This document shows, piece by piece, positions 37,422-46,482 of a DNA stretch of 64,000 nucleotides (within the stretch, counting starts at the first letter, position 1; every line of letters begins with the position of its first letter). The stretch is from NCBI GenBank assembly GCA_900696525.1, contig CAADGL010000012.1, positions 248,001 to 312,000 of the forward strand, written 5' to 3'. Position numbers and translations under genes: made by a program. The notes below the pieces were generated by a model that did not search any database, had not been told where the DNA came from, and saw only the letters and a program-made list of their open reading frames with translations. This stretch comes from an uncultured Planctomycetota bacterium. Lineage in GTDB: Bacteria; Planctomycetota; Phycisphaerae; UBA1845; Fen-1342.

Positions 37422-37553
37422 CGGGTCGGCCGTCGCCTGTGCGCCGGCTGGAGAAGCACGTGCTCGCCGGTGCCCGCCGTTCCAACGCCCCGCAAGTCCG
37501 TCATTTCTCCGGTCGTACGACCACGCGACAGCCTTTGAGAAGGTAGCGTTGTG

Positions 37554-39761
37554 ATGGTCAGGATCGTTCTGCCGGATGGAAAAGTCCTGGAGCGGCCCGA
37601 GGGCGTCGCGGTCATCGACGTGCTGCGCGACATTGGCCCCAGGCTGGCGCGCGACGCCGTCGCCGCCCGCGTCAACGACGAGCTCGTCGATCTCTCCACG
37701 CGCCTCTCGCAGCCGGAGGTGCGCCTGTCGGCGGTGATGCTCGACAGCCCGGACGGGCTGTTCGTGGCGCGGCATAGCTGCGCCCACGTCATGGCCGAGG
37801 CCAGCTGCTCGCTCTGGCCGCAGACCAAGCTGGTCTACGGCCCGCCGGTCGAGGACGGCTTCTACTACGACATCGACCTCGACCACAGCCTGACGCCGGA
37901 GGACTTCCCGGCGATCGAGGCGCGCATGGCCGAGATCGTGAAGGAGGACCGGCCCTTCACGCGCTACGAGATGCCGCGTGGCGCGGCGATGGCGAAGCTG
38001 CTGGCGGAGGGCAACGAGTACAAGGTCGACAACGCCGAGCGCGCGACCGGCGACGTGCTGAGCTTCTACGTCACCGGAACGCGCGACAGCGGGTGCTTCG
38101 AGGACCTGTGCCGCGGACCGCACGTGCCCAGCACCGGGCGCGTGGGCGCGTTCAAGGTCGTGCAGGTCGCGGGCGCGTATCACCACGGCGACGCGAGCAA
38201 GAAGATGCTCCAGCGCGTCTACGGCACGGCCTGGCCGACGCGCAAGGACCTCGACGCGCACCTGAAGCGGCTGGAGGAAGCCCGCAAGCGCGACCATCGC
38301 CGGCTGGGTCAGGAGCTGGGCCTGTTCACGATCGACCCGCTGGTCGGCTCGGGGCTGGTGCTGTGGAAGCCGCGGGGGGCGGTGATGCGCCACGCGCTCG
38401 AATGCCTGATGCGCGAGGAGCTGCTGCGCCGCGGATACCAGCCGGTGTACACCCCGCACATCGGCCGGCTCGACCTGTATCGCACGAGCGGCCACTTTCC
38501 GTATTACCGCGATGCGCAGTTCCCGCCGCTGTACGAGACGGACCGGGCGCGCATCCTCAACGAGCTGTGGATCGCCACCTACGAGCGGGCCGACGGCCAG
38601 TCGCTGGGCGCGCGCGAACTCCAGCTCCTGGACGAGCTGCGCTCCGCCGACCGCGGGCTTTACGATCAGCTCATGGGCGCCGGCGCGTCGGCCGGCGCCG
38701 GGGAGCGGCTGGCGCAGGGTCCCGACGGACGCGAGCACAACCTGCGGCTGATCCGCCAGCTCTTGCAGCACTCGGACGGCTTTCTGCTGCGGCCCATGAA
38801 CTGTCCGCACCACATCCGCATCTTCGCGGCGGACGCGCGGAGCTATCGCGATCTACCGGTGCGGCTGGCGGAGTTCGGCACGGTCTATCGCTACGAGCAG
38901 TCGGGCGAGATCTCGGGGATGACGCGGGTGCGTGGCTTCACGCAGGACGACGCGCACATTTTCTGCACGAGCGAGCAGCTCCAGCAGGAGATCGCGGACT
39001 GCGTCGACCTGACCAAGCACGTACTCAAGCTGCTGGCGCTCGATGATTTCCGCGTGCGCGTCGGGCTGCGCGACGACAGCGACAAGTACGTCGGCTCGCG
39101 CGAGAACTGGGCGAAGGCCGAGGCGGCGGTGCGCGACGCGGTGCGGCACTCGGGCATGCCCTACACCGAGGAGCGGGGCGAGGCCGCGTTCTACGGCCCG
39201 AAGATCGACTTCGTCGTCAAGGACTGCATCGGCCGCGAGTGGCAGCTCGGCACGGTCCAGTGCGACTACAATCTGCCGGAGCGCTTTGACCTGCGCTACA
39301 CCGGGGCCGACAACCGCGAGCATCGGCCGGTGATGGTGCACCGGGCGCCGTTCGGCAGCCTGGAGCGCTTCTGCGGCATCCTGATCGAGCACTTCGCCGG
39401 TGCGTTCCCGGTGTGGCTGTCGCCGGTGCAGGCCGTGGTCTGCACGGTGAGCGAGCGATCGGCGGAGTATGGCCGGGGGGTGTTCGAGCTGTGCCGCCAG
39501 GCAGGGCTGCGGGTGGAGCTGGACGACTCGCCGGAGCGGATTGGCGCGAAGATTCGCGCGGCGACGCTGGCGAAGGTGCCGTACATACTCGTGATCGGCG
39601 AGCAGGAGGCGGCCGGTCGTCAGGTGAACGTGCGCACGCGTGAGGGAGCGCAGCTCGGCAGTTGCAGCGTCCCGGAGTTTCTGGTTGCGTGTGCGCAGGA
39701 GATCAGCAGTCGCGCCGTATCGACGGCCCGCGGGCCGGTTGAGAGCCCGAAACCCGCCTAG
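37554..39761 (+). CDS. thrS: Threonyl-tRNA synthetase with an internal insertion
   Basis: The 735-residue protein has a TGS domain (residues 1-62), the second editing-type domain ('RHSCAHVMAEA', 'GPPVEDGFYYD', with His and Cys in 'HVPSTG' and 'GAYHHGD'), the class II catalytic core (motif 2 'YRYEQSGEISGMTRVRGFTQDDAHIF', motif 3 'HRAPFGSLERF') and the anticodon-binding domain. Between 'SGHFPYYRDAQFPPL' and 'LLRPMNCPHHI' lies an extra segment of about 80 residues (near residues 327-408) that standard bacterial enzymes lack. ATG at 37554 or GTG at 37551 may start it; GAGAAGG precedes both. infC follows 16 bases after the stop. Confidence 0.96.
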   Translation: MVRIVLPDGKVLERPEGVAVIDVLRDIGPRLARDAVAARVNDELVDLSTRLSQPEVRLSAVMLDSPDGLFVARHSCAHVMAEASCSLWPQTKLVYGPPVEDGFYYDIDLDHSLTPEDFPAIEARMAEIVKEDRPFTRYEMPRGAAMAKLLAEGNEYKVDNAERATGDVLSFYVTGTRDSGCFEDLCRGPHVPSTGRVGAFKVVQVAGAYHHGDASKKMLQRVYGTAWPTRKDLDAHLKRLEEARKRDHRRLGQELGLFTIDPLVGSGLVLWKPRGAVMRHALECLMREELLRRGYQPVYTPHIGRLDLYRTSGHFPYYRDAQFPPLYETDRARILNELWIATYERADGQSLGARELQLLDELRSADRGLYDQLMGAGASAGAGERLAQGPDGREHNLRLIRQLLQHSDGFLLRPMNCPHHIRIFAADARSYRDLPVRLAEFGTVYRYEQSGEISGMTRVRGFTQDDAHIFCTSEQLQQEIADCVDLTKHVLKLLALDDFRVRVGLRDDSDKYVGSRENWAKAEAAVRDAVRHSGMPYTEERGEAAFYGPKIDFVVKDCIGREWQLGTVQCDYNLPERFDLRYTGADNREHRPVMVHRAPFGSLERFCGILIEHFAGAFPVWLSPVQAVVCTVSERSAEYGRGVFELCRQAGLRVELDDSPERIGAKIRAATLAKVPYILVIGEQEAAGRQVNVRTREGAQLGSCSVPEFLVACAQEISSRAVSTARGPVESPKPA

Positions 39762-39777
39762 AAAAAGGAGAACGTCC

Positions 39778-40443
<666 letters not shown>

Positions 40444-40484
40444 TCGAGCCACCGCGGGCGACCCGGCGACCGAGGGAAAACACA

Positions 40485-41417
40485 ATGGCCACGATGGCCG
40501 AGCTCGGCTTTGTCGGCCTGGGAATCATGGGCGCGCCGATGGCCGGACACCTGCTGCGCGCCGGCCACCGCCTCGTCGTCCACTCGCGGACCCGCTCAAA
40601 GGCCGACCCCCTGCTGGCCGCCGGCGCCGCCTGGGCCGACGCGCCCGCAGGCGTCGCCGCACGCTGCGGCGTCCTGTTCATCAACGTGACCGACAGCCCG
40701 GATGTCGAGCAGGTGCTCTTCGGCCCGGGCGGCGCCGCCGAGGCCCTGCGGCCCGGCAGCACCGTGGTCGATTTCAGCACGATCAGCCCGGACGCGACGC
40801 GCGACTTCGCCCGCCGCCTCGCCGCCCGCGAGATTCATCTGCTCGACGCGCCCGTCACGGGCGGTGACATCGGGGCGCGCAACGCCACGCTCACGATCAT
40901 GGTCGGCGGCCCGGTGGAGGCGTTCGAGCGCGTGCGGCCGCTGCTCGATTGCGTCGGCAAGCGCATCGTTCACGTCGGGCCGAGCGGCGCCGGGCAGGCG
41001 CTCAAGGCGTGCAACCAGGTGCTGTGCGCTGTCAACATGATCGCAGTGTGCGAGGCGCTGCTGCTGGCCCGCCGCAGCGGCCTCGATCTCAACCAGGCGC
41101 TCGATACGCTCGGCTCCGGCGCCGGAGGCTCCTGGGCCTGGACCAACCTCGGCCGCCGCATCATCGACGGCGACCTGAACCCCGCGTTCATGGTCCGGCT
41201 GATACAGAAAGACCTGCGCATCGTCCAGGACGCGGCGCAGCGCGCGGGTTTGCCGCTGCCCGGCACAGCCCTGGCCCAGCAGCTATTCCGGGCAGTCGAA
41301 GCCGAGTCCGGTGGCGGCGCGCTGGGAACGCAGGCCATGATCCGCGCGTACGAGCGGCTCGCCGGCGGCGGCCCGTCCTGCGAGCCGGGCGCTCCCCAGC
41401 CCGGCCACCCGGCGTGA
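40485..41417 (+). CDS. Beta-hydroxyacid dehydrogenase (3-hydroxyisobutyrate dehydrogenase family)
   Basis: The 310-residue protein has an N-terminal Rossmann fold ('LGFVGLGIMGAPMAGHLLRAG'-type opening), the substrate loop 'LLDAPVTGGDIGA' and the catalytic region 'GAGQALKACNQVL', in which the Lys is the family's acid-base residue. The helical C-terminal domain includes 'MVRLIQKDLRIV', also conserved. The family oxidises or reduces short beta-hydroxyacids such as 3-hydroxyisobutyrate, tartronate semialdehyde or succinic semialdehyde with NAD(P); the actual substrate cannot be named. The ATG at 40485 follows CGAGGG by nine bases; an ATG at 40494 is also possible. It lies 41 bases after infC. Confidence 0.92.
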   Translation: MATMAELGFVGLGIMGAPMAGHLLRAGHRLVVHSRTRSKADPLLAAGAAWADAPAGVAARCGVLFINVTDSPDVEQVLFGPGGAAEALRPGSTVVDFSTISPDATRDFARRLAAREIHLLDAPVTGGDIGARNATLTIMVGGPVEAFERVRPLLDCVGKRIVHVGPSGAGQALKACNQVLCAVNMIAVCEALLLARRSGLDLNQALDTLGSGAGGSWAWTNLGRRIIDGDLNPAFMVRLIQKDLRIVQDAAQRAGLPLPGTALAQQLFRAVEAESGGGALGTQAMIRAYERLAGGGPSCEPGAPQPGHPA

Positions 41418-41500
41418 GGGCACGGCAGCTCTGCTCGACGCACGTGCGCCCGCGCAAGCCCTGGCACGAGCCTCCCCGCGCGTTCGATCGAGCGCCGCAC

Positions 41501-41938
41501 TCAGTTCCGTCGCTCGACCGTCACGTCGATTCCGAAATCGATGATCAGCACCGAATGATCGAAGGTGAAGACGATTGCGTCGCGGCAGTTGAAGTCGGTG
41601 CCGTCACGCAGCACGCCCGTGTCCGCCTCCGGGCCGATGCCGCCGATGACGCGCAGGTCTGCGTTGTCGATCACGACGGCCTGTAGCCGTTCGCAGCGGC
41701 GCGTGATCGTGCGCGTCTGCCCGACGGCCAGTTCCAGTTCGAAGCGCTCGCCGGTCGCTGTCAGCACGTCGCGCAGCGCGTTCTGGTCGTCGCCGACGTA
41801 CATCAGCACGCGAACGGGAAAATCGCTGTTGTTGACCAGTCGAATCGTCGTTTCCGCCGGATCGAGCAGGTCAAGCAGGAAGCACCCGTGCAACGCCGGA
41901 CACAGCAGCAGCAGGCCTACGATCGCGGAACGTCTCAT
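41501..41938 (-). CDS. Small lipoprotein of unknown function
   Basis: The 145-residue product has a short signal peptide and the lipobox ALHGC with Cys19. AAGGAG lies seven bases before the ATG at 41938, which fixes the start. The mature part shows alternating hydrophobic strands ('TTIRLVNNSDFPVRVLMYV', 'AIVFTFDHSVLIIDFGIDV') and two further cysteines, suggesting a small beta-sandwich. No family was recognised. It converges with the dehydrogenase gene and lies downstream of the two membrane-protein genes on its strand. Confidence 0.8.
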   Translation of the reverse strand: MRRSAIVGLLLLCPALHGCFLLDLLDPAETTIRLVNNSDFPVRVLMYVGDDQNALRDVLTATGERFELELAVGQTRTITRRCERLQAVVIDNADLRVIGGIGPEADTGVLRDGTDFNCRDAIVFTFDHSVLIIDFGIDVTVERRN

Positions 41939-42116
41939 GGTGATGCTCCTTTTTTCTGGCAGAGCGCATCCTGTGTGCGCCCTCCCACCCGGAATAGTCA
42001 CCGCGACGGCGGCCCCTATCAAGCAGGCATCGTGACCAGGCGCGTGCGTACTTGTCCCAACGGACGGCGAAGCAGCGCCCGCGGCGAGCCGTGTTGCGAG
42101 TCGGTGATGAGACGGC

Positions 42117-42761
42117 TCAGGCGATTCCGCCGGAGCCGCCGGTCTCGATGTCGCCCTGGCGGGCGTTGAGCTGGACGGACAGGCCGGTGACGACGAAGAG
42201 CAGCAGGGCCGTCGGCGCCATGAAACTGATGCTGGCGGACCAGGAAATGAACGTCTCGGCCATGGACGGCAGGCATGCCCCGGCCAGGCACACGAAGCTG
42301 ATGATCAGAACCGCCGATCCGTGCAGCGACGTGAGGATCAATGGCAACGTGCGCCGGTAGAAGCGCGGCGCCACCACGCCGGCCAGCGCACCAACGAACG
42401 CCGCGGCGGCAACCGCCTCGAGGGGCAGCCCGATCTGCGCGGCCAGGTAGTAGCCCAGGGCGCCGAAGGTGAACGTCGAGGTGATGATCAGGCCGAGGCC
42501 GCCGGCGGCGAGCGCCAGCAAGCCGACGACGATGCCCGCGACCAGCGCGATCCAGGCGTCGATCCACGCGCCGAGAAACGCAACGGCAATCACGGCGGAA
42601 GCCAGCGCCATCAGGGCTCGCGCGAACCGGAAGCCCTGAAGCGTGTAGCAGGCGCCGAGGCCGAGGAGCACGAGGCCGGTGAAGACCCCCTGCTGCTCGG
42701 CCCAGTGGAATACCAACGACTGATAACTCAAGGCGCGCTCCGCACTCAACACCAGAGTCAT
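42117..42761 (-). CDS. Polytopic membrane protein, TM198/DUF4203-like
   Basis: The 214-residue protein has about seven membrane helices, with 'GFRFARALMALASAVIAVAFLG' and 'GALGYYLAAQIGLP' repeating a Gly/Ala-rich helix pattern. The layout resembles DUF4203/TMEM198-type proteins, and the adjacent gene upstream encodes a distant relative with the same pattern. No catalytic residues are apparent. It lies downstream of murC-murB-ddl-ftsQ on the same strand with a 94-base gap to its relative, so a link to envelope growth is possible but unproven. Confidence 0.65.
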   Translation of the reverse strand: MTLVLSAERALSYQSLVFHWAEQQGVFTGLVLLGLGACYTLQGFRFARALMALASAVIAVAFLGAWIDAWIALVAGIVVGLLALAAGGLGLIITSTFTFGALGYYLAAQIGLPLEAVAAAAFVGALAGVVAPRFYRRTLPLILTSLHGSAVLIISFVCLAGACLPSMAETFISWSASISFMAPTALLLFVVTGLSVQLNARQGDIETGGSGGIA

Positions 42762-42855
42762 CGTGCGATACGAGCGCGGGCTGCATTACCAACAGCGCAC
42801 CGGAATCCTGTCGATTCTGGCAGAAGTCGCCCGTGTGGCCCCGCCGGGCCTGCCT

Positions 42856-43674
42856 TCACGCGGCCGCCGGGGCAGGCGCGGGTTCGGCGACGGCCAGGAC
42901 GGTGCGCCGCTTGCCGCTGAGCAGGTTGTACAGCAGCGAGCTCACCCAGAGCGCGGCGACGATCGACCACCCCCAGGGGCCCAGGCTGCGGAGCCACTCG
43001 GTCGCGGCCGGAAAAAACTGCTCCAGCAGCGCGATGCCGGCAACCAGGAACAGCAGCGTTCCGAGCGTGGCGCCCCACACGGAGCGCGCCGCCCACGGCA
43101 GCAGCCAGCCGACGACCAGGCCCGCGAGTGCGCCGACGAGCACAATCGCCGCCAGGCTGATCTGAAGGGCCGGGACCTTGGCGGCGAGGTGCGCCCAGAT
43201 CGCCCCAAGCTCGGCCCATCCCGAGGCCGCAGCCGAATCCGGAAGCGACACGACGCCCGCCTCGAGGCCAGTGCTGGTGTAGGTGCTCAGGTGTGGCAGA
43301 AGGGTCGTCGTCGCGTAGGCGGTCAGTCCGGCGAGCGCGATGCAGACCCCCATCGAGCCCGCGAGCATTACCCGGAACAGCACGACCGCCGCCACGCCCC
43401 CGGCCAGCGCCGCAACGCCGACCGTTGGCCAAAGCGGCAGCCCGAAGGACGTGGCCAATGCGCCGCCGCCCGCGCCGCTCGCGACGGCCAGCACCAGCGC
43501 GCTCATGACGACGGCCAGCCGCGCGCCATGCGTCATGAGCACGAGGCCGAGCAGCGCGGCGCCGCCGAAGATCGTCGCCACCAGCCAGCTTTCGGAGCTG
43601 GGTAGATGCTGCATGAGCGCCTGGTTGGCGAGTCGCAGGAGTTCCGACGGATCGCCAGTGGGGGCAATGTGCAT
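42856..43674 (-). CDS. Polytopic membrane protein related to its neighbour
   Basis: The 272-residue protein has about eight helices. 'GARLAVVMSALVLAVASG' and 'GSMGVCIALAGLTAYATT' align by eye with the helix pattern of the neighbouring 214-residue protein, so the two may be old duplicates. A short Ala/Pro tail ends the protein. GGGAGG lies seven bases before the ATG at 43674, which excludes a longer upstream reading. It begins 65 bases past ftsQ on the same strand and may be part of the same transcript. Function unknown. Confidence 0.65.
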   Translation of the reverse strand: MHIAPTGDPSELLRLANQALMQHLPSSESWLVATIFGGAALLGLVLMTHGARLAVVMSALVLAVASGAGGGALATSFGLPLWPTVGVAALAGGVAAVVLFRVMLAGSMGVCIALAGLTAYATTTLLPHLSTYTSTGLEAGVVSLPDSAAASGWAELGAIWAHLAAKVPALQISLAAIVLVGALAGLVVGWLLPWAARSVWGATLGTLLFLVAGIALLEQFFPAATEWLRSLGPWGWSIVAALWVSSLLYNLLSGKRRTVLAVAEPAPAPAAA

Positions 43675-43739
43675 GCCTGGTCCTCCCAAGGGCCGGTCGC
43701 GGTGCAACGGGGCTCCGCGGGCCGGCCAGACCTCTGATT

Positions 43740-44651
43740 CTACCGCGGCGAACGCGTCAGGACGCGGGTGCGGTCGCGGATGTCGATCTCCCGCTGGGCG
43801 CTTTGCAGCGTCTGCGAGTCGAACAACTCGTTCAGCACCTGGACCTTCGACGCCGCCGGCCGCTCCGTCCCGTACTCCTCCGTCGGCGGCAGGCCCCAAT
43901 GCACCGGGGCATGCGGGTTGCTCAGCACGAGCTGCAATTCGCCGGCGCTGCGGTCCTTGCGCAGCCCCACGTTGCTGACGTCCACCCCGCGCAGCAGCGG
44001 TCGAAAACTGACTCGACCCGCCACCTGCTCATTCAACAGGTAGGTCACGAGCTTCAGGCCGGCGGCGAGATCGTCCCCGGGCCAGGGCTGCCCGACCTGC
44101 GGGACGCCCGCGCGCGCGCCGCTGATGACCAGCCAGTCGCGACGATCGACCTGATCGGCAGGCGCCTGCAACGGCAGGCGCACGCCGTCTCGATCGACGA
44201 GATAGGCCATGCCCGCGGAGGAGACCATGGCAACGGGCATGCGGAACGCGGCCTCGACGCGCAACCGGCGGTCGGCGACGGCCTGCACGCGTTTGACCGA
44301 CGCGATCCATGGAGACGCGGCCAGTCGCTCGCTGACGGTTCGGCAAAGGGCCGGGTCGTGGATCGTGTCCTGTTGGGTGAGTCCGGCGTCGCGTTCGCGC
44401 TGGCGCAGAAAAGCCGCCTGGGCCGGGTCGCTCAGCCACATCGGCAGGTTGACCCATTCGAGTCGCACGGGGCCGCTGGTGAGCGCCTTGGCGCGCGGCT
44501 CAAGCGCCACGACGCCGACGCCGGCGGCGCCCACCGTGGTGACGAAGAGCACGCCGCCGGCCCAGGCCCGCCAGCGGGCCAGTCGTTCGCGCCAGTTCAG
44601 GGTCGGGCGCGGCCGTTTCTTCGGCAGCGGCGGTCGACCGGGACGAATCAC
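43740..44651 (-). CDS. ftsQ: Cell-division protein FtsQ-like
   Basis: The 303-residue protein has a short Arg/Pro-rich cytoplasmic segment, one membrane helix (about residues 27-50) and a periplasmic part. That part contains a POTRA-like region ('RLAASPWIASVKRVQAVADRRLRVEAAFRMPVAMV') and a following beta domain with 'YLVDRDGVRLPL', as in FtsQ/DivIB. FtsQ links FtsA-FtsZ side proteins to FtsB-FtsL and peptidoglycan synthesis at the septum. Sequence similarity is weak, but the position directly after ddl, with a four-base overlap, is the classical murC-murB-ddl-ftsQ order. The name rests on both lines together. Confidence 0.8.
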   Translation of the reverse strand: MIRPGRPPLPKKRPRPTLNWRERLARWRAWAGGVLFVTTVGAAGVGVVALEPRAKALTSGPVRLEWVNLPMWLSDPAQAAFLRQRERDAGLTQQDTIHDPALCRTVSERLAASPWIASVKRVQAVADRRLRVEAAFRMPVAMVSSAGMAYLVDRDGVRLPLQAPADQVDRRDWLVISGARAGVPQVGQPWPGDDLAAGLKLVTYLLNEQVAGRVSFRPLLRGVDVSNVGLRKDRSAGELQLVLSNPHAPVHWGLPPTEEYGTERPAASKVQVLNELFDSQTLQSAQREIDIRDRTRVLTRSPR

Positions 44652-45607
44652 ACGTCACCTCCGCGCAGGGGCCGATGCGCCAGGCGCTCGACCAGCTCGT
44701 CGAACGGAATGCCGGCCCGGGCAGCCGCTTTCGGCACAAGCGAATGGCTGGTGAAACCGGGCAGCGTGTTGACTTCGAGGAACCACAGACGGCCGGCCCG
44801 GTCCGCGATCCAGTCAACGCGCGCCAAGTGTCGGCAGCCCAGCGCGGCGAAGACGCGCGCGCTGTTCTCGGCGGCACGGCGGTAGAGCGCGGCGCCGTGG
44901 CCGGCGTCGAAGAGGTATTCGGTGCGGTCGTCGCGGTATTTTGCGTCGTAGTCGTAGAAATCGGCCTTCGGGCGGACACAGATGGGCGGCAGTGGCTGAC
45001 CGTCGATGATGCCCACGGTGATCTCGTCGCCCGGAATGAAGCGCTCGACGAGGGCCCGCCCGAAGCGCGCCACGACGGCCTCGACGCCGCGCCGCGCATC
45101 GGAATGTCGCGGCGCGATCACCGTCAGCACGCTGCTGCCCTGGTCGACCGGCTTGACGATCAACGGGGGCGGAAGGCGCGGTGCCCAGCAGGGCGCGGAG
45201 GCGGAGGTGACGAGCTCGAAGGCGGGCGTGTCGAGCCCGAGGGCGGCGACGGCGCGCTTGGCCGCGAGCTTGTCCATCGCCAGGCGCGACGCGCACGAGC
45301 CCGAACCGACGAACGGCACGCCGCGCCGCTCGAGGATCGCCTGCAACTGGCCGTCTTCGCCCCATGTGCCATGCAGCGCGGGAAACACGACGTCGGCGGG
45401 CTGATCGAGGGCGCTCAGGTCGCCGGGACCGATGTCGGCCAGACACACGTCGTGCCCGCGGCGGCGCAGGGCGTCGGCGATGGCCCGGCCGGAATCGAGA
45501 CTCACCTCGCGCTCGGCGCTCGGGCCGCCGGCCAGTACGGTGATGCGCAGCGCGACGGTGCCGGAGGATGCCGTCGGGTTCGGAGGGGCGACCGCCGTCA
45601 GTTCCAT
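44648..45607 (-). CDS. ddl: D-alanine-D-alanine ligase
   Basis: The 319-residue ATP-grasp enzyme shows 'VLAGGPSAEREVSLDSG' at the start, 'VFPALHGTWGEDGQLQAIL' (substrate His-Gly), 'PPLIVKPVDQGSS' (ATP-binding Lys), 'VERFIPGDEITVGII' and 'FLEVNTLPGFTSHSLVPKAA' (magnesium Glu/Asn and loop). It makes the D-Ala-D-Ala end of the peptidoglycan stem. The start overlaps the murB end by 10 bases and the stop overlaps the ftsQ-like start by 4. The length is normal. Confidence 0.96.
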   Translation of the reverse strand: MELTAVAPPNPTASSGTVALRITVLAGGPSAEREVSLDSGRAIADALRRRGHDVCLADIGPGDLSALDQPADVVFPALHGTWGEDGQLQAILERRGVPFVGSGSCASRLAMDKLAAKRAVAALGLDTPAFELVTSASAPCWAPRLPPPLIVKPVDQGSSVLTVIAPRHSDARRGVEAVVARFGRALVERFIPGDEITVGIIDGQPLPPICVRPKADFYDYDAKYRDDRTEYLFDAGHGAALYRRAAENSARVFAALGCRHLARVDWIADRAGRLWFLEVNTLPGFTSHSLVPKAAARAGIPFDELVERLAHRPLRGGDV

Positions 45608-46482
45608 ACGTCCAGCTCCAGCTCCAGCTCGACGCCGGCGTGCATCAGCACGCGCTGCCGCGCCATTTCGGCCAGATCGAGCACATCCTGGGCCCGGGCG
45701 CCTTCGTGCACCACGATGAAGTTCGCGTGACGCTCGCTCACCTGCGCGCCGCCGACGCGCAGCCCCTTGACGCCGGCCTCGTCCAGCAGCTTCCCGGCCC
45801 GTTGCCCGGGCGGGTTCTTGAACACGCAGCCCGCCGACCGCACCGAAAGCGGCGGCTGGGCGGCGGCCTTTTCCTTCCAGATCGCGCTGTGGCGCCTGCG
45901 GGCCTCCTCGCGGTTGCCCTCGGCCAGGCGCAGATCGGCGGCCAGCACGACGCAGCCCTCCAGCCGCGACCGTCGATAGCCGAACCCGGCCTGCTCGACG
46001 GAGCGCGTCTCCCGCTCGCCGCGCTCGTTGAGAACATGAACGCGCGTGACGAACGCGGACACCTCCCCGTGGCGGCCGCCGGCGTTCATGCGGACGGCGC
46101 CGCCGACGGTCGCGGGGACGCCGGCGAGGGCTTCGAGGCCGACCAGGCCGCGCTCAATGCAGTCGCGGATCAGCGCCGACAGGTCGGCGCCCGCGGCGGC
46201 GCTGACACAGGGGCCGTCGAACGTGACGCGCTCGAACTCCGGGCCGACGAGGCGAATGACGGCGCCGTCGAAGCCGCGATCCGCCACCAGCACGTTGGCG
46301 CCGCGGCCGAGGACGCGCCAGGGCGCGCCAGCGGCCCGAATGGCCGCGAGCAGCGCGACGGCTTCGGCGGGAGTGCGCGGCTCGCACAGCCAGCGCGCCG
46401 CGCCGCCCAGGCGATACCAGGTGAGCGGCGCCAGGGGCACATCAGGCCGGATGATGTGCCGAAAGTCGTCGCACCAGCTCAT
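45598..46482 (-). CDS. murB: UDP-N-acetylenolpyruvoylglucosamine reductase
   Basis: The 294-residue FAD enzyme has 'PLTWYRLGGAARWL' and 'VLGRGANVLVADRGFDGAVI' of the FAD-binding half, 'GVPATVGGAVRMNAGG', and the catalytic 'SAGCVFKNPPG' with a later conserved Glu region. The residue at the proton-donor position, usually Ser, is Cys219 here. It reduces UDP-GlcNAc-enolpyruvate to UDP-MurNAc with NADPH. Its start overlaps the murC end by 41 bases and ddl overlaps its stop by 10, so the genes are tightly packed and probably translationally coupled. Confidence 0.95.
   Translation of the reverse strand: MSWCDDFRHIIRPDVPLAPLTWYRLGGAARWLCEPRTPAEAVALLAAIRAAGAPWRVLGRGANVLVADRGFDGAVIRLVGPEFERVTFDGPCVSAAAGADLSALIRDCIERGLVGLEALAGVPATVGGAVRMNAGGRHGEVSAFVTRVHVLNERGERETRSVEQAGFGYRRSRLEGCVVLAADLRLAEGNREEARRRHSAIWKEKAAAQPPLSVRSAGCVFKNPPGQRAGKLLDEAGVKGLRVGGAQVSERHANFIVVHEGARAQDVLDLAEMARQRVLMHAGVELELELDVWN

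Larger units (their letters stand above)
37180..37553 (+). other. thrS upstream region with structured leader
   Basis: Past the protease stop there is no full gene. The interval contains the candidate thrS promoter (37311-37338), a hairpin at the predicted transcript start (GGCAGCCG-GCCG-CGGCTGCC, 37349-37368), a short reading frame at 37395-37421, and a second hairpin at 37441-37473. The leader would be about 205 bases long. Confidence 0.5.

Noticed and set aside
37346..37550. T-box riboswitch before thrS
   Set aside because: No T-box bulge-like sequence or terminator/antiterminator pair with a T tract was seen; the phylum is not known for T-boxes.
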